This document shows positions 46,611 through 54,916 of a stretch of 64,000 nucleotides of DNA, piece by piece. Positions within the stretch are counted from its first letter, which is position 1. Each line of letters opens with the position of its first letter. Under the pieces are notes generated by a model. The model saw only the letters and a program-made list of their open reading frames with translations, had not been told where the DNA came from and searched no databases. The stretch is from Sphingobium vermicomposti (GTDB lineage Bacteria > Pseudomonadota > Alphaproteobacteria > Sphingomonadales > Sphingomonadaceae): positions 186,001-250,000 of the forward strand of contig NZ_JAASQR010000001.1 in the NCBI RefSeq assembly GCF_011762025.1. The letters are read 5' to 3'. Both the position numbers and the translations under genes were made by a program.

Positions 46611-47510
46611 ATGCCTTACAAGCCAATACGCAAAGCTGTCTTTCCGGTCGCGGGACTGGGAACGCGGTTCCTACCGGCCACTAAATCGGTGCCGAAGGAA
46701 CTCTTGCCGGTGGTCGATCGCCCGTTGATCCAATATGCGGTGGACGAAGCCCGCGAGGCGGGGATCGAGCAGATGATCTTCGTCACCGGACGCGGTAAGG
46801 GCGCGATCGAGGATTATTTCGACATGGCTTTCGAAGCCGAAGCGACCCAGCGTGAACGCGGCAAGGACCTATCGGCGCTGGAAGGTACGCGGCTCGCTCC
46901 CGGCAATGCGGTGTTCCTGCGCCAGCAGGAGCCTCTTGGCCTGGGCCACGCCATCTGGTGCGCACGCGACATTGTCGGTGACGAACCCTTCGCGATCTTG
47001 CTGCCCGACGAATTCATGAAGGGCGCGTTGGGCCGGGGCTGCCTCAAGCAGATGGTCGACGCCTATCATCAGGTCGGCGGCAACCTCGTCTGCGCGCTTG
47101 AAGTGCCGATAGCTGAGACGCCCAGCTACGGCGTCATTGATCCGGGCGCGCGCAACGGCGCGCTCACCGAAGTGAAGGGTCTCGTCGAAAAGCCCGCACC
47201 CGGCACCGCACCCTCCAACCTCATTCTGCCCGGTCGTTACATCCTGCAGCCTGACGTCATGAAGGTCCTTGAGACGCAGGAAAAGGGTGCGGGTGGCGAA
47301 GTCCAGCTGACGGACGCGATGGCGTCCATGATTGGGGAGCAGCCCTTCCACGGCGTCACCTTCGACGGTCGCCGTTTCGATTGCGGCTCGAAAGCCGGTT
47401 ATATCGAGGCTAACCTGGCTCTGGCACTGGGCCGCGAGGACCTGGGCGAGCATATCCGCCAGTTCGCGATAGCGGAATTGGCAGCGATGCAAATCATGGC
47501 GGCTGCGTGA
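46611..47510 (+). CDS. galU: UTP-glucose-1-phosphate uridylyltransferase
   Basis: Makes UDP-glucose. 299 residues: KAVFPVAGLGTRFLPATKSVPKELLPVVDRPLIQYAVDEAREAGIEQMIFVTGRGK (nucleotide loop and catalytic Lys), EPLGLGHAIWCAR, LLPDEFMKG, SYGVIDPG, VEKPAPGTAPSNLILPGRYIL, FDCGSKAGYIEANLAL. Complete. Between the tRNA-Gly and an IS66 element; probably native chromosome. It can supply UDP-glucose/UDP-galactose for surface polysaccharide. Confidence 0.96.
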   Translation: MPYKPIRKAVFPVAGLGTRFLPATKSVPKELLPVVDRPLIQYAVDEAREAGIEQMIFVTGRGKGAIEDYFDMAFEAEATQRERGKDLSALEGTRLAPGNAVFLRQQEPLGLGHAIWCARDIVGDEPFAILLPDEFMKGALGRGCLKQMVDAYHQVGGNLVCALEVPIAETPSYGVIDPGARNGALTEVKGLVEKPAPGTAPSNLILPGRYILQPDVMKVLETQEKGAGGEVQLTDAMASMIGEQPFHGVTFDGRRFDCGSKAGYIEANLALALGREDLGEHIRQFAIAELAAMQIMAAA

Positions 47511-47690
47511 GATTTCCATAAAGAGGAGGCGGTCCTGTAGCGATGCGGGAAAAGAGTCCAGTATGTCCCGATGCAAAGAGCCTGCGCTTCCGGATGAGCT
47601 AGTCGGTATCCCTCCGGCGGGTCCCGCCTTGTCCGGTCGGTGAGCGAGCGGTCTTAAGCGTGCACTTGAGAGTGCGCTTAGGAGCGGTCG

Positions 47691-48059
47691 ATGGGGCAGA
47701 TCACGGTGTTCGCGGGGCCAGAACGGCGCCGACGGTGGAGCGATGAAGAACGGCTGCGGATTCTGACGGAGGCGTTTTCACCGGGTGCCTGCGTGGCGGA
47801 GGTCTGCCGGCGGCACGATATCTCGACGGCGCTGATCTACACCTGGCGGCGCAAGTTCCGCCAAGCACCCGTCGAACCGGCGCCGCAGGGTCTGTCAGAG
47901 CCGCGGTTTGCCGAGGCCGTGGTTGCCGAGGACGCGAGGTCGGGCGGTTCTGGCACCTGTCCTGCGATGATCATCGATCTGGCGCGCGGCAAGCGGGTGA
48001 GCATCTTCGCGTCGGCATTGCCGTTGCAGGTGGCCGCGGCATTGAAGGCACTGCGGTGA
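47691..48059 (+). CDS. IS66 accessory protein TnpA
   Basis: 122 residues with a transposase helix-turn-helix: RRRWSDEERLRILTEAFSPGACVAEVCRRHDISTALIYTWRRKFR. The end overlaps tnpB by 4 bp. Typical first gene of IS66 elements. Confidence 0.9.
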   Translation: MGQITVFAGPERRRRWSDEERLRILTEAFSPGACVAEVCRRHDISTALIYTWRRKFRQAPVEPAPQGLSEPRFAEAVVAEDARSGGSGTCPAMIIDLARGKRVSIFASALPLQVAAALKALR

Positions 48060-48397
48060 TCCCTGCGGGCGCGCGGGTGTGGATCGCGATGGGTCATACC
48101 GATATGAGGAAGGGCATGCAGGGCCTGGCGCTGATGGTCCAGCAGGGGCTGAAGCGCGATCCGCACGGCGGTGACCTGTTCGTGTTCCGAGGCCGCGCTG
48201 GCTCACTGGTGAAGATCATCTGGCACGACGGGATCGGCATGTCGCTTTATGCTAAGCGGCTCGAGAAGGGCCGGTTCGTGTGGCCCTCTGCCAAGGAAGG
48301 GGCGGTCTCTCTGACGAGCTCCCAACTGGCCTGCCTGCTCGACGGGATCGACTGGCGTAACCCGCAGTATTCCTGGCGTCCGGCCAGCGCCGGATAA
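48056..48397 (+). CDS. IS66 accessory protein TnpB (IS66 Orf2)
   Basis: 113 residues: MIPAGARVWIAMGHTDMRKGMQGLALMVQQGLKRDPHGGDLFVFRGRAGSLVKIIWHDGIGMSLYAKRLEKGRFVWP is the canonical TnpB. Translationally coupled to tnpA through a 4-bp overlap. Confidence 0.93.
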   Translation: MIPAGARVWIAMGHTDMRKGMQGLALMVQQGLKRDPHGGDLFVFRGRAGSLVKIIWHDGIGMSLYAKRLEKGRFVWPSAKEGAVSLTSSQLACLLDGIDWRNPQYSWRPASAG

Positions 48398-48456
48398 TCG
48401 CAGTCGGAGTCCATTTTGATCTTGCGGCGCCAGGTGGATGCTGATTCACTCGATCC

Positions 48457-50109
48457 ATGGAAGCCGCCGTTTCGCCCTTCCCGGACGACGTTGAAGCGCT
48501 CAAGGCGCTGCTGGCTTGCGCGCTCCACAAGGCCGATGAGGCCGAGGCCCAGCTCGCCAACGCCCGCGCCCGGGAGAGCGCAACCGAGGCGGTGATCGCG
48601 CACCTCAAGCTGCAGATCGCCAAGCTCAAGCGCGAGCAGTACGGCGCCAGCGCCGAACGCACCCGGCGGCTCCTCGAGCAGATGGAGCTTCAGCTGGAAG
48701 ACCTCGAAGGTGATGCAGCCGAAGACGACCTGCTTGCCGAAGCCGCCACGACGAAGATAGCGACCGTCACTGCGTTCGAGCGCAAGCGGCCGGCGAGGAA
48801 GCCGTTTCCCGAGCACCTGCCGCGGACACGCGTCGTCGTGCCCGCGCCATGTTCATGCCCCGCCTGTGGCGGCAGCCGCCTGTCGAAGCTCGGCGAGGAT
48901 GTGACCGAGACGCTCGAGGTGATCCCCCGGGCCTGGAAGGTCATTCAGACCGTACGCGAGAAGTTCTCCTGCCGGGACTGCGAGGCTATCACCCAGCCGC
49001 CGGCGCCGTTCCATGTCGTCCCGCGCGGCTGGGCGGGGCCGAGCTTCCTCGCCATGCTGCTGTTCGAGAAGTTCGGCCAGCATCAACCGCTGAACCGCCA
49101 GGCCGAGCGCTACGCCCGCGAAGGCGTGCCGCTGAGCACCTCGACACTCGCCGACCAGGTCGGCGCGGCGGCATTCGCGCTGATGCCGCTCTATCGGCGC
49201 CTCGAGACCCATGTGCTGGCGGCCGAGCGATTGCATGGCGACGACACCACCGTGCCGGTGCTCGCCAAGGGCAAGACCGATACCGGCCGATTGTGGGTCT
49301 ATGCTCGTGACGACCGGCCCTTTGCCGGACCCGCGCCGCCGGCCGCCCTGTTCCACTACTCGCGCGACCGGCGCGGCGAGCATCCGCGGGCGCATCTCGC
49401 TTCCTGGTTCGGCATTCTCCAAGCCGATGCCTATGGCGGCTATGGCGAGCTCTATGCTGCGAGCCGCAAGCCGGGGCCGGTTCTGGAAGCCGGCTGCTTC
49501 GCTCACGCCCGGCGCAAGTTCTTCGAGCTCGCCAACGTCGAGGGCGCCGCGCGCAAGAAGAGCCGGGGTGAACGCACCGGGCTGATCTATCCGATCGCGC
49601 TCGAAGCGGTGCAGCGGCTCGACAAGCTTTTCGACATCGAGCGCGGGATCAACGGACTGCCTGCCGAGGAGCGCCTCGTGTGCCGGAAGGAACGCAGCGC
49701 GCCGCTGATGAGCGAGCTCCATGCCTGGCTGACCGAGCAGCTCAGAAAGCTCTCGCGCAACCACGACCTCGCCAAGGCCATCAACTACATGCTGCGCCGC
49801 TGGGACGCGTTCACCCGCTTCCTCGGTGATGGCAGGATCTGTATCACCAACAACGCCGCCGAGCGCGCGCTGCGCGGCATCGCCCTCGGCCGCAAGTCAT
49901 GGCTGTTCTGCGGCTCGGATCGCGGCGGCCAGCGCGCAGCTGTCATGTACAGCCTGATCGGCACCGCCAAGCTCAACGACGTCGATCCACAGGCGTGGCT
50001 CGCGGACGTCCTCGCCCGCATCGCCGATCACCCAGCCAGTCGTCTCGACGAGTTGCTGCCGTGGAACTGGCGCGGCTGCCGCCCGACGGTGCCGGTCGCG
50101 GCTCAATGA
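48457..50109 (+). CDS. IS66 transposase TnpC
   Basis: 550 residues. N-terminal coiled coil (about 10-60, LKALLACALHKADEAEAQLANARARES), zinc-finger region CSCPACGGSRLSKLGED with later CRDCEAI, and a DDE domain: HGDDTTVPVL (Asp), ILQADAYGGYGELY (Asp), and ITNNAAERALRGIALGRKSWLF (Glu). Frame intact, so the element could be active. The stop overlaps the passenger ORF start. Confidence 0.93.
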   Translation: MEAAVSPFPDDVEALKALLACALHKADEAEAQLANARARESATEAVIAHLKLQIAKLKREQYGASAERTRRLLEQMELQLEDLEGDAAEDDLLAEAATTKIATVTAFERKRPARKPFPEHLPRTRVVVPAPCSCPACGGSRLSKLGEDVTETLEVIPRAWKVIQTVREKFSCRDCEAITQPPAPFHVVPRGWAGPSFLAMLLFEKFGQHQPLNRQAERYAREGVPLSTSTLADQVGAAAFALMPLYRRLETHVLAAERLHGDDTTVPVLAKGKTDTGRLWVYARDDRPFAGPAPPAALFHYSRDRRGEHPRAHLASWFGILQADAYGGYGELYAASRKPGPVLEAGCFAHARRKFFELANVEGAARKKSRGERTGLIYPIALEAVQRLDKLFDIERGINGLPAEERLVCRKERSAPLMSELHAWLTEQLRKLSRNHDLAKAINYMLRRWDAFTRFLGDGRICITNNAAERALRGIALGRKSWLFCGSDRGGQRAAVMYSLIGTAKLNDVDPQAWLADVLARIADHPASRLDELLPWNWRGCRPTVPVAAQ

Positions 50110-50471
50110 GCGGGCTCGAAGCGCCTGAGAAGGCGCACATCACCACCACCTGTGAACGGTTCATCACCAACGTGCTGAAGCCGCGGTTCTTGCCGGTCCT
50201 GCGCCCCACCGAATTCAACTACCCGGTCGATATCCAAGGCAAGTGGCACGGAACCCGCTACCGCTTTCTTCAGCGGTACCGCTCTGGCTTCGCCGATAAC
50301 CGCGGGGAAGAGTTCGACGCGCCGTTCGTCCGCCTGGACTGGATCGCTCCGGATCGCTTTAACATCCAATGGCATCGCCATACCGGCGCCTGGTTCTGCA
50401 TCCACCGCGGCAAGACCCTCGCTCAAGCCTTGAAGCTGATCGAGACAGACGGAATCCTCCACCCAAACTAA
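50106..50471 (+). CDS. IS66 passenger protein, unknown function
   Basis: 121 residues starting at ATG 50106, which overlaps the TnpC stop (ATGA). It reads HITTTCERFITNVLKPRFLPVLRPTEFNYPVDIQGKWHGTRYRFLQRYRSGFADNRGEEFDAPFVRLDWIAPDRFNIQWHRHTGAWFCIHRGKTLAQAL. The pattern resembles a DUF3024-like small domain, but I cannot confirm this. It lies within the element ends, so it moves with the IS. Confidence 0.65.
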   Translation: MSGLEAPEKAHITTTCERFITNVLKPRFLPVLRPTEFNYPVDIQGKWHGTRYRFLQRYRSGFADNRGEEFDAPFVRLDWIAPDRFNIQWHRHTGAWFCIHRGKTLAQALKLIETDGILHPN

Positions 50472-50561
50472 ACGGACGTCGCCGCGGCCTTCGCCGGATG
50501 CTTACTTTCATTTGAATTGGTTTTCCGTTGATGCGCGCGGACAAAGCAGTCCGCAGGCGCG

Positions 50562-50579
50562 CGTCGCCGATCGGCGACG
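50562..50579. repeat. 18-bp perfect palindrome
   Basis: CGTCGCCGATCGGCGACG is fully self-complementary, 57 bp outside the proposed IS66 end and 48 bp after the small minus-strand gene 50628-50840. May be a hairpin terminator or protein-binding site. Confidence 0.45.
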
Positions 50580-50627
50580 TCGCGAAGGGCAATTTAGCTG
50601 ACGGCCGCGTCATGGCGGCCCACGCCC

Positions 50628-50840
50628 TCAGGACGGAGGGGATCCCGCGCGGTTGGCACGCCGCACCAATCTCGATGTGATGGTCCGAACTGCGCCCGCG
50701 AGGGCGCGGGCGCGCGGGAAAATCCTGCCTTCCAATGCGCGATATTGCGGATTGGAATAAACGAAGCGAAAGCCGCCGGGCACGCGCATGGCTACGCCGA
50801 CTGCTGCATGGTCGGCTTCAACGACGAAATGCTGAGACAT
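50628..50840 (-). CDS. Small hypothetical protein
   Basis: 70 residues, MSQHFVVEADHAAVGVAMRVPGGFRFVYSNPQYRALEGRIFPRARALAGAV, with a basic C-terminus. GGAGGC precedes the ATG at 50840. The composition and the VAMRVPGGFRF core look like a real small protein of the kind found in sphingomonads; function unknown. Stretch 50853-51264 beyond it has no gene that I can support. Confidence 0.5.
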   Translation of the reverse strand: MSQHFVVEADHAAVGVAMRVPGGFRFVYSNPQYRALEGRIFPRARALAGAVRTITSRLVRRANRAGSPPS

Positions 50841-51264
50841 AGACGCCTCCATAACGCCGCATCAGCGATCAAGACGATGATCGACAGAAGCGAAAATGAT
50901 GGAAGACTGCAGGTGGGTGGCAAATGCAGTCTGGTCGAACATACCCTAAACGGACCGCGAAAACGCGAACTGCTTAGGGGCAGAGGCGTGAGGTGCTGCT
51001 GCCCGGATGAATCTCTGCGCGGATGACCAAAAGTGACATAACGCTCGCAGCATGGCCTTGTCCCGTTGGAAAGTCAAATATGCCTCGGTCATCAAAAAGC
51101 AGGACGGTAGATGAAGCCTGCATGGGCAGCGCCGAGCTACAGTCTACCTAAAACACATGACAGTTCTTCTTTGCACCTAGGTTACACAGTCAAAGCATGG
51201 ATTTTCGGGCGCTAATACATGTAATGCATTCGATGTAACATTGAATGGTCGCAGGGAGAACATA

Positions 51265-52896
51265 TCACTGTCCAATTTCAAAGCTGTCGGGCCGCGCGAG
51301 GCGCCAGGCTGCGCCATAGAAGTCATCACGCGGACGTGTTCCGAGCAGGTCACCCTCCTCGAGATAGGTATGAAGCTGTGAAAACAGTCTAACCTCGGTG
51401 GGGCTGACGCGCCGCATGAGATGGTGGGGACTGATGAGACTGGGATGCTCGAGCCCTGCTGCCGCCACCATTTCTGCGAGTGCGGCCAGCGTGTTGCGAT
51501 GGAAGTTAAAAACGCGCTCGGCCTTATCCGGAACGACCAGCGCTCGTTGACGCATAGGATCCTGGGTCGCGACGCCAACAGGACATCGATTGGTATGGCA
51601 GGTCAGCGACTGGATGCAGCCCAGCGCGAACATGAAGCCTCGGCCTGCATTGGTCCAGTCAGCGCCCAGCGCCAGTGTGGCAGCTATGTCGAAGGCAGTT
51701 ACGATTTTGCCGGCCGCTCCGACCTTGATCTGGCTGCGAAGGCCCGCACCCACCAATGTGTTGTGAACGAACAACAGCCCTTCGCGCATGGGCATGCCCA
51801 GATGATCGATGAATTCGAGCGGTGCGGCACCCGTCCCCCCTTCGGCTCCGTCGACCACGATGAAATCCGGAAGAATGCCGGTTTCCCGCATGGCTTTAAC
51901 CATGCCCATGAGCTCCCAGGGTTGGCCGACACAAAGCTTAAATCCGATCGGCTTACCCTCGGACAAGCGTCGCAAATCGCCGATGAATTGCATCATCTCT
52001 AGTGGCGAGGAAAAGGCGCGGTGGCGTGCGGGAGAAACACAATCCTCACCCGTTGGCACGCCGCGGGTCTTCGAGATTTCCGCCGTCACTTTCTCCGCCG
52101 GAAGAATGCCGCCATGCCCCGGCTTGGCGCCTTGGCTCAGCTTGATCTCGATCATCTTGACCTGCGGATTGCGCGCCTGTCGGGAGAATTGGGTCGGGTC
52201 GAAATGCCCATCGGCTGTACGGCTACCAAAATATCCGCTGCCGATTTCCCATATGAGATCGCCACCGAATTCGAGATGATAAGGGCTGATGCTGCCTTCG
52301 CCGGTATCGTGCGCAAAGCCTCCCATCGCCGCGCCTTTGTTGAGCGCCCGGATCGCGTTGGCGCTGAGCGAACCGAAACTCATCGCCGAGATATTGAACA
52401 GGCTGGACTTGTAGGGCTGGCGACAGGCCTGCCCCCCGATGTTAATCTTGAAAGTCGCCGGGTCCGCCGGCTTCGCCGGACGGGTGGAATGGGCGATGAA
52501 TTCATGTCCATCTTGATATACGTCAAGCAAGGTGCCAAAGGCCCGTTCGCTGCCTTCATCCTTCGCACGGGCATAGATCAGCGAGCGCTGGATGCGGGAA
52601 AAGGGGACTTTCTCCTGATCGCCCTCGATCATGTATTGCCGGATCTCCGGGCGAATATCCTCGAAGAACCAGCGCAGGTGGCCGATGATGGGATAGTTTC
52701 GGCGCACTGAGTGTACGGGTTGGGCCAAATCGTAGAGTCCCAGGGCGGCGAGGGCTACGCTGACTGCGAAGAGTGGAATGGCCCAGACGGCGGGCAGGTA
52801 ATTGCCCGCGACAATGGCTGATATGATGGCGATGCCAAGCGCCGTGAAACGTGTCAGAAACAAGGATCTCTCCTGGACGGCATCAGCGATGCTCAT
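51265..52896 (-). CDS. FMN-binding glutamate synthase-like protein (membrane-anchored)
   Basis: 543 residues. Two N-terminal helices (FLTRFTALGIAIISAIVAGNY, VWAIPLFAVSVALAALGLY), then the GltS FMN/FeS central domain: FNISAMSFGSLSANAIRALNKGAAMGGFAHDTGEGSISPYHL, IEIKLSQGAKPGHGGILPAEKVTAEIS, IVVDGAEGGTGAAPLEFIDHLGMPMREGLLFVHNTL, and the Cys cluster site QSLTCHTNRCPVGVATQDP. No amidotransferase domain, so it is the stand-alone GltB2-like type; reaction unknown. The first in-frame ATG at 52896 follows the 3-prime end of an IS630 inserted 27 bp upstream. Confidence 0.88.
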   Translation of the reverse strand: MSIADAVQERSLFLTRFTALGIAIISAIVAGNYLPAVWAIPLFAVSVALAALGLYDLAQPVHSVRRNYPIIGHLRWFFEDIRPEIRQYMIEGDQEKVPFSRIQRSLIYARAKDEGSERAFGTLLDVYQDGHEFIAHSTRPAKPADPATFKINIGGQACRQPYKSSLFNISAMSFGSLSANAIRALNKGAAMGGFAHDTGEGSISPYHLEFGGDLIWEIGSGYFGSRTADGHFDPTQFSRQARNPQVKMIEIKLSQGAKPGHGGILPAEKVTAEISKTRGVPTGEDCVSPARHRAFSSPLEMMQFIGDLRRLSEGKPIGFKLCVGQPWELMGMVKAMRETGILPDFIVVDGAEGGTGAAPLEFIDHLGMPMREGLLFVHNTLVGAGLRSQIKVGAAGKIVTAFDIAATLALGADWTNAGRGFMFALGCIQSLTCHTNRCPVGVATQDPMRQRALVVPDKAERVFNFHRNTLAALAEMVAAAGLEHPSLISPHHLMRRVSPTEVRLFSQLHTYLEEGDLLGTRPRDDFYGAAWRLARPDSFEIGQ

Positions 52897-52937
52897 GCCC
52901 AAACAGCGAGGCGGACAGGAGCTAGAGCGGTTTCCGG

Positions 52938-53444
52938 TCATTCCGGTTCGTATCCGCATGAACTGAAGTAGTTGGCGCATTCGGCAGGTTTGAAGATATC
53001 GACCAGCCTGCCGATGAGGCCCCACAGGCCAGAGACGGTTCGCTCGCCGGCTTTGCGTAGCATGGCCTTGAGGCGGGCGAAGGCTTTCTCGATCGGGTTG
53101 AAGTCGGGGCTGTAGGGCGGGAGGAAGCGCAGGGTTGCGCCTGCGGCCTCGATGAGCGCCTGAACCGATGCGCGCTTGTGGCTCGACAGGTTGTCCATGA
53201 TGACGATGTCGCCAGGCCGCAGTTCCGGCACGAGAACCTGGGTGACGTAGGCTTCGAACCAGTCGCCGTTGATCGGCCCGTCGAGCACCATGGGCGCGAC
53301 CATGCCGGTCATGCGCAGGCCGGCGACCAGGGTGGTGGTCTTGCGGTGGCCGTGCGGGAAGCCCATCCGCAGCCGTTCGCCTTTCGGGCAGCGGCCGTGG
53401 CTGCGGGTCATGTTGGTGGCGGTCCATGTTTCGTCGATGAACAC
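52938..53444 (-). CDS. IS630 transposase, second frame (DDE part)
   Basis: 168 residues: VFIDETWTATNM-type first Asp (FIDETWTATNMTRSHGRCPKGERL), IVIMDNLSSHKRASV with the second Asp, and FLPPYSPDFNPIEKAFARLKAMLRKA with the catalytic Glu. In a continuous -1 read it follows from the first frame with no stop; the join is at the A7 run 53539-53545. The family is known to use frameshifting. Confidence 0.85.
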   Translation of the reverse strand: MFIDETWTATNMTRSHGRCPKGERLRMGFPHGHRKTTTLVAGLRMTGMVAPMVLDGPINGDWFEAYVTQVLVPELRPGDIVIMDNLSSHKRASVQALIEAAGATLRFLPPYSPDFNPIEKAFARLKAMLRKAGERTVSGLWGLIGRLVDIFKPAECANYFSSCGYEPE

Positions 53445-53497
53445 CAGGCGTTCCGGGTCCAGATCGAGCTGGTCGTTGAACCAATGCCGGCGTTGCC

Positions 53498-53884
53498 TCA
53501 GGACGTCGGGGCGGTCTTGCTCGATCGCGTGCCCGGTCTTTTTTTCCGCGTGATCGCGTGGCGCAGGAAGAAGCGATGCAACGTGCCGATCCCGACCGAC
53601 ACGCCCCGCTCGACGAGCCGTGCCTGGATCTCAACCAAGGTCATGTCGCCCTGCTCGGCAACCAACTCCCGGATGAAGCCGCCATGCGCCTCGATCCTGC
53701 CGGAATGCCGGTCTCCGCCGCGCGGCTTTGCGACGGCCTGGCCATGCTGAAGTGCAAGTTGCCGCCAGCGGATCGCGCTCGACGCGCTGACACCAAAGCG
53801 ATCGGCCGCCGCGCGGCAACTCAACCCACCATCAATCGCCGCAATGACCCTGTCCCGAAGGTCCTGTGAAAGCGTTCGCGCCAT
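53498..53884 (-). CDS. IS630 transposase, first frame (HTH part)
   Basis: 128 residues: [49 protein letters not shown] (helix-turn-helix) and [43 protein letters not shown] run of seven A (53539-53545, minus strand) allows a -1 shift into the second frame. Confidence 0.85.
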   Translation of the reverse strand: MARTLSQDLRDRVIAAIDGGLSCRAAADRFGVSASSAIRWRQLALQHGQAVAKPRGGDRHSGRIEAHGGFIRELVAEQGDMTLVEIQARLVERGVSVGIGTLHRFFLRHAITRKKRPGTRSSKTAPTS

Positions 53885-53978
53885 CCATGCTGGCCTCCTC
53901 CAACCAGCAGAAAGCGTGAATCACATCAGCACTGGCAAGGAAACCCCCACCGATTCAGTTCGTGTGGAAACCGCTCTA

Positions 53979-54302
53979 GCGCTCCAGATGCGAAGCGCGC
54001 CCTGGCAAGACTATGCTCAGCCTTCAGCCAGGGCCAGCTATCGCGGAGTGCTGCTACCAGGATGGAGGAGGGAGGAGCGCTGGGCGGTCATGATGGGTAA
54101 TGTGGCGCTTCGATGGCCAAAAACAAAGGCTCAAGGCATTCATCTGTGAGGTGGCGGTATCCCCGTCATGGCTGGATTGCTTTGCTCAGACGGCACGCCA
54201 TCAGGAGCAAGCGCCCCCGTCGATCAGGCTAGGGGAGCGGTGAGCCGCAAAAATTTTTATCCGCACTTACCGCTCCTGCATGAACGACTTCGCTCGCTAC
54301 AG
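53979..54302. other. Gene-free stretch after IS630
   Basis: About 320 bp. No reading frame with recognisable domain or good start signal. It includes the promoter side lost from the glutamate synthase-like gene by the IS insertion. Confidence 0.4.
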
Positions 54303-54713
54303 CTATTTCGCGGCGTTCAAATCCACTGCAGGCAGCGCCGCCAGTTGCTGCTTCGTCATTTTGATTACGACGTCCGTGTCCGTGCCGCGCCGGACCGTCG
54401 TGAGGCCAGCGATCGGAACATGGACGAATTTATCGGGATGGCTGTCCTCGATCTCAATTAGAAGTCTATCGACCTTGCCATTCCCGTCTCGAGCCAGTGC
54501 CTGAACATCGCCCAGTTCTATATTGTTGGCATCGACGAGGTCAGCATCCAGAAGCTGTGCTTCGCTCAGTCCGAGTGCGACCGGTGCCGGGCCCGCTGCA
54601 GCAGCGCTGGCCTCTGCCGCGTGTTCGACGCGATCCTTAGCCTTGTCCTGAGCGTTGCCGCAGCCAGAAAGCAGAACGGCGGTTGCCCCAAACAGCGCGA
54701 GCTTTATGTGCAT
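54303..54713 (-). CDS. PRC-barrel-like lipoprotein
   Basis: 136 residues. Signal peptide MHIKLALFGATAVLLSGC ends with lipobox LSGC. The domain LSEAQLLDADLVDANNIELGDVQALARDGNGKVDRLLIEIED and VHVPIAGLTTV matches the PRC-barrel pattern of small periplasmic proteins. Probably binds RNA or membrane components in other families; here unknown. Isolated gene. Confidence 0.65.
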   Translation of the reverse strand: MHIKLALFGATAVLLSGCGNAQDKAKDRVEHAAEASAAAAGPAPVALGLSEAQLLDADLVDANNIELGDVQALARDGNGKVDRLLIEIEDSHPDKFVHVPIAGLTTVRRGTDTDVVIKMTKQQLAALPAVDLNAAK

Positions 54714-54916
54714 TGATCTGACCTCCGGCAATGAATGATGAATGGCAAACGGGTCATTTGACGCACAGTTCCAGATGATCACGCCGGCGCGCGCGCCAGC
54801 GCGCTGTCTGAATTGCTGAGTTTCAGAGGGCTTCCGATCTGGAAGACCTGAAATTTTCGGTGGGAAGGTTGACCCGGTCGCGACGCATCGGTTGATTGAC
54901 CCTGAAGGAGCCCGAC

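Larger units (their letters stand above)
47606..50505 (+). mobile_element. IS66-family element with passenger ORF
   Basis: Contains tnpA, tnpB, tnpC and a passenger ORF in one direction. Proposed imperfect ends: GTATCCCTCCGGCGGGTCCC at 47606 and, on the other strand, GTAAGCATCCGGCGAAGGCC ending at 50505. The flanking 8-mers differ, so no target duplication was found. Confidence 0.65.
52925..53976. mobile_element. IS630-family element, intact-looking
   Basis: 1052 bp with inverted repeats GAGCGGTTTCC at both ends and TA duplicated at 52923-52924 and 53977-53978, the rule for IS630. Encodes two overlapping frames on the minus strand. Oriented in the same direction as the downstream glutamate synthase-like gene, inserted 27 bp upstream of its ATG. 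Confidence 0.92.

Noticed and set aside
48853..49764. Antisense frame within IS66 tnpC
   Set aside because: Shadow of the transposase; no recognisable domain.
47598..50513. 8-bp target duplication for the IS66 element
   Set aside because: Flanking octamers (GCTAGTCG and TTTCATTT) differ; the ends may be misplaced or the region rearranged.
54783..54916. Possible SAM riboswitch upstream of metY
   Set aside because: Known alphaproteobacterial metY genes can carry one, but neither the SAM-II core bases nor a matching pseudoknot could be found by eye.
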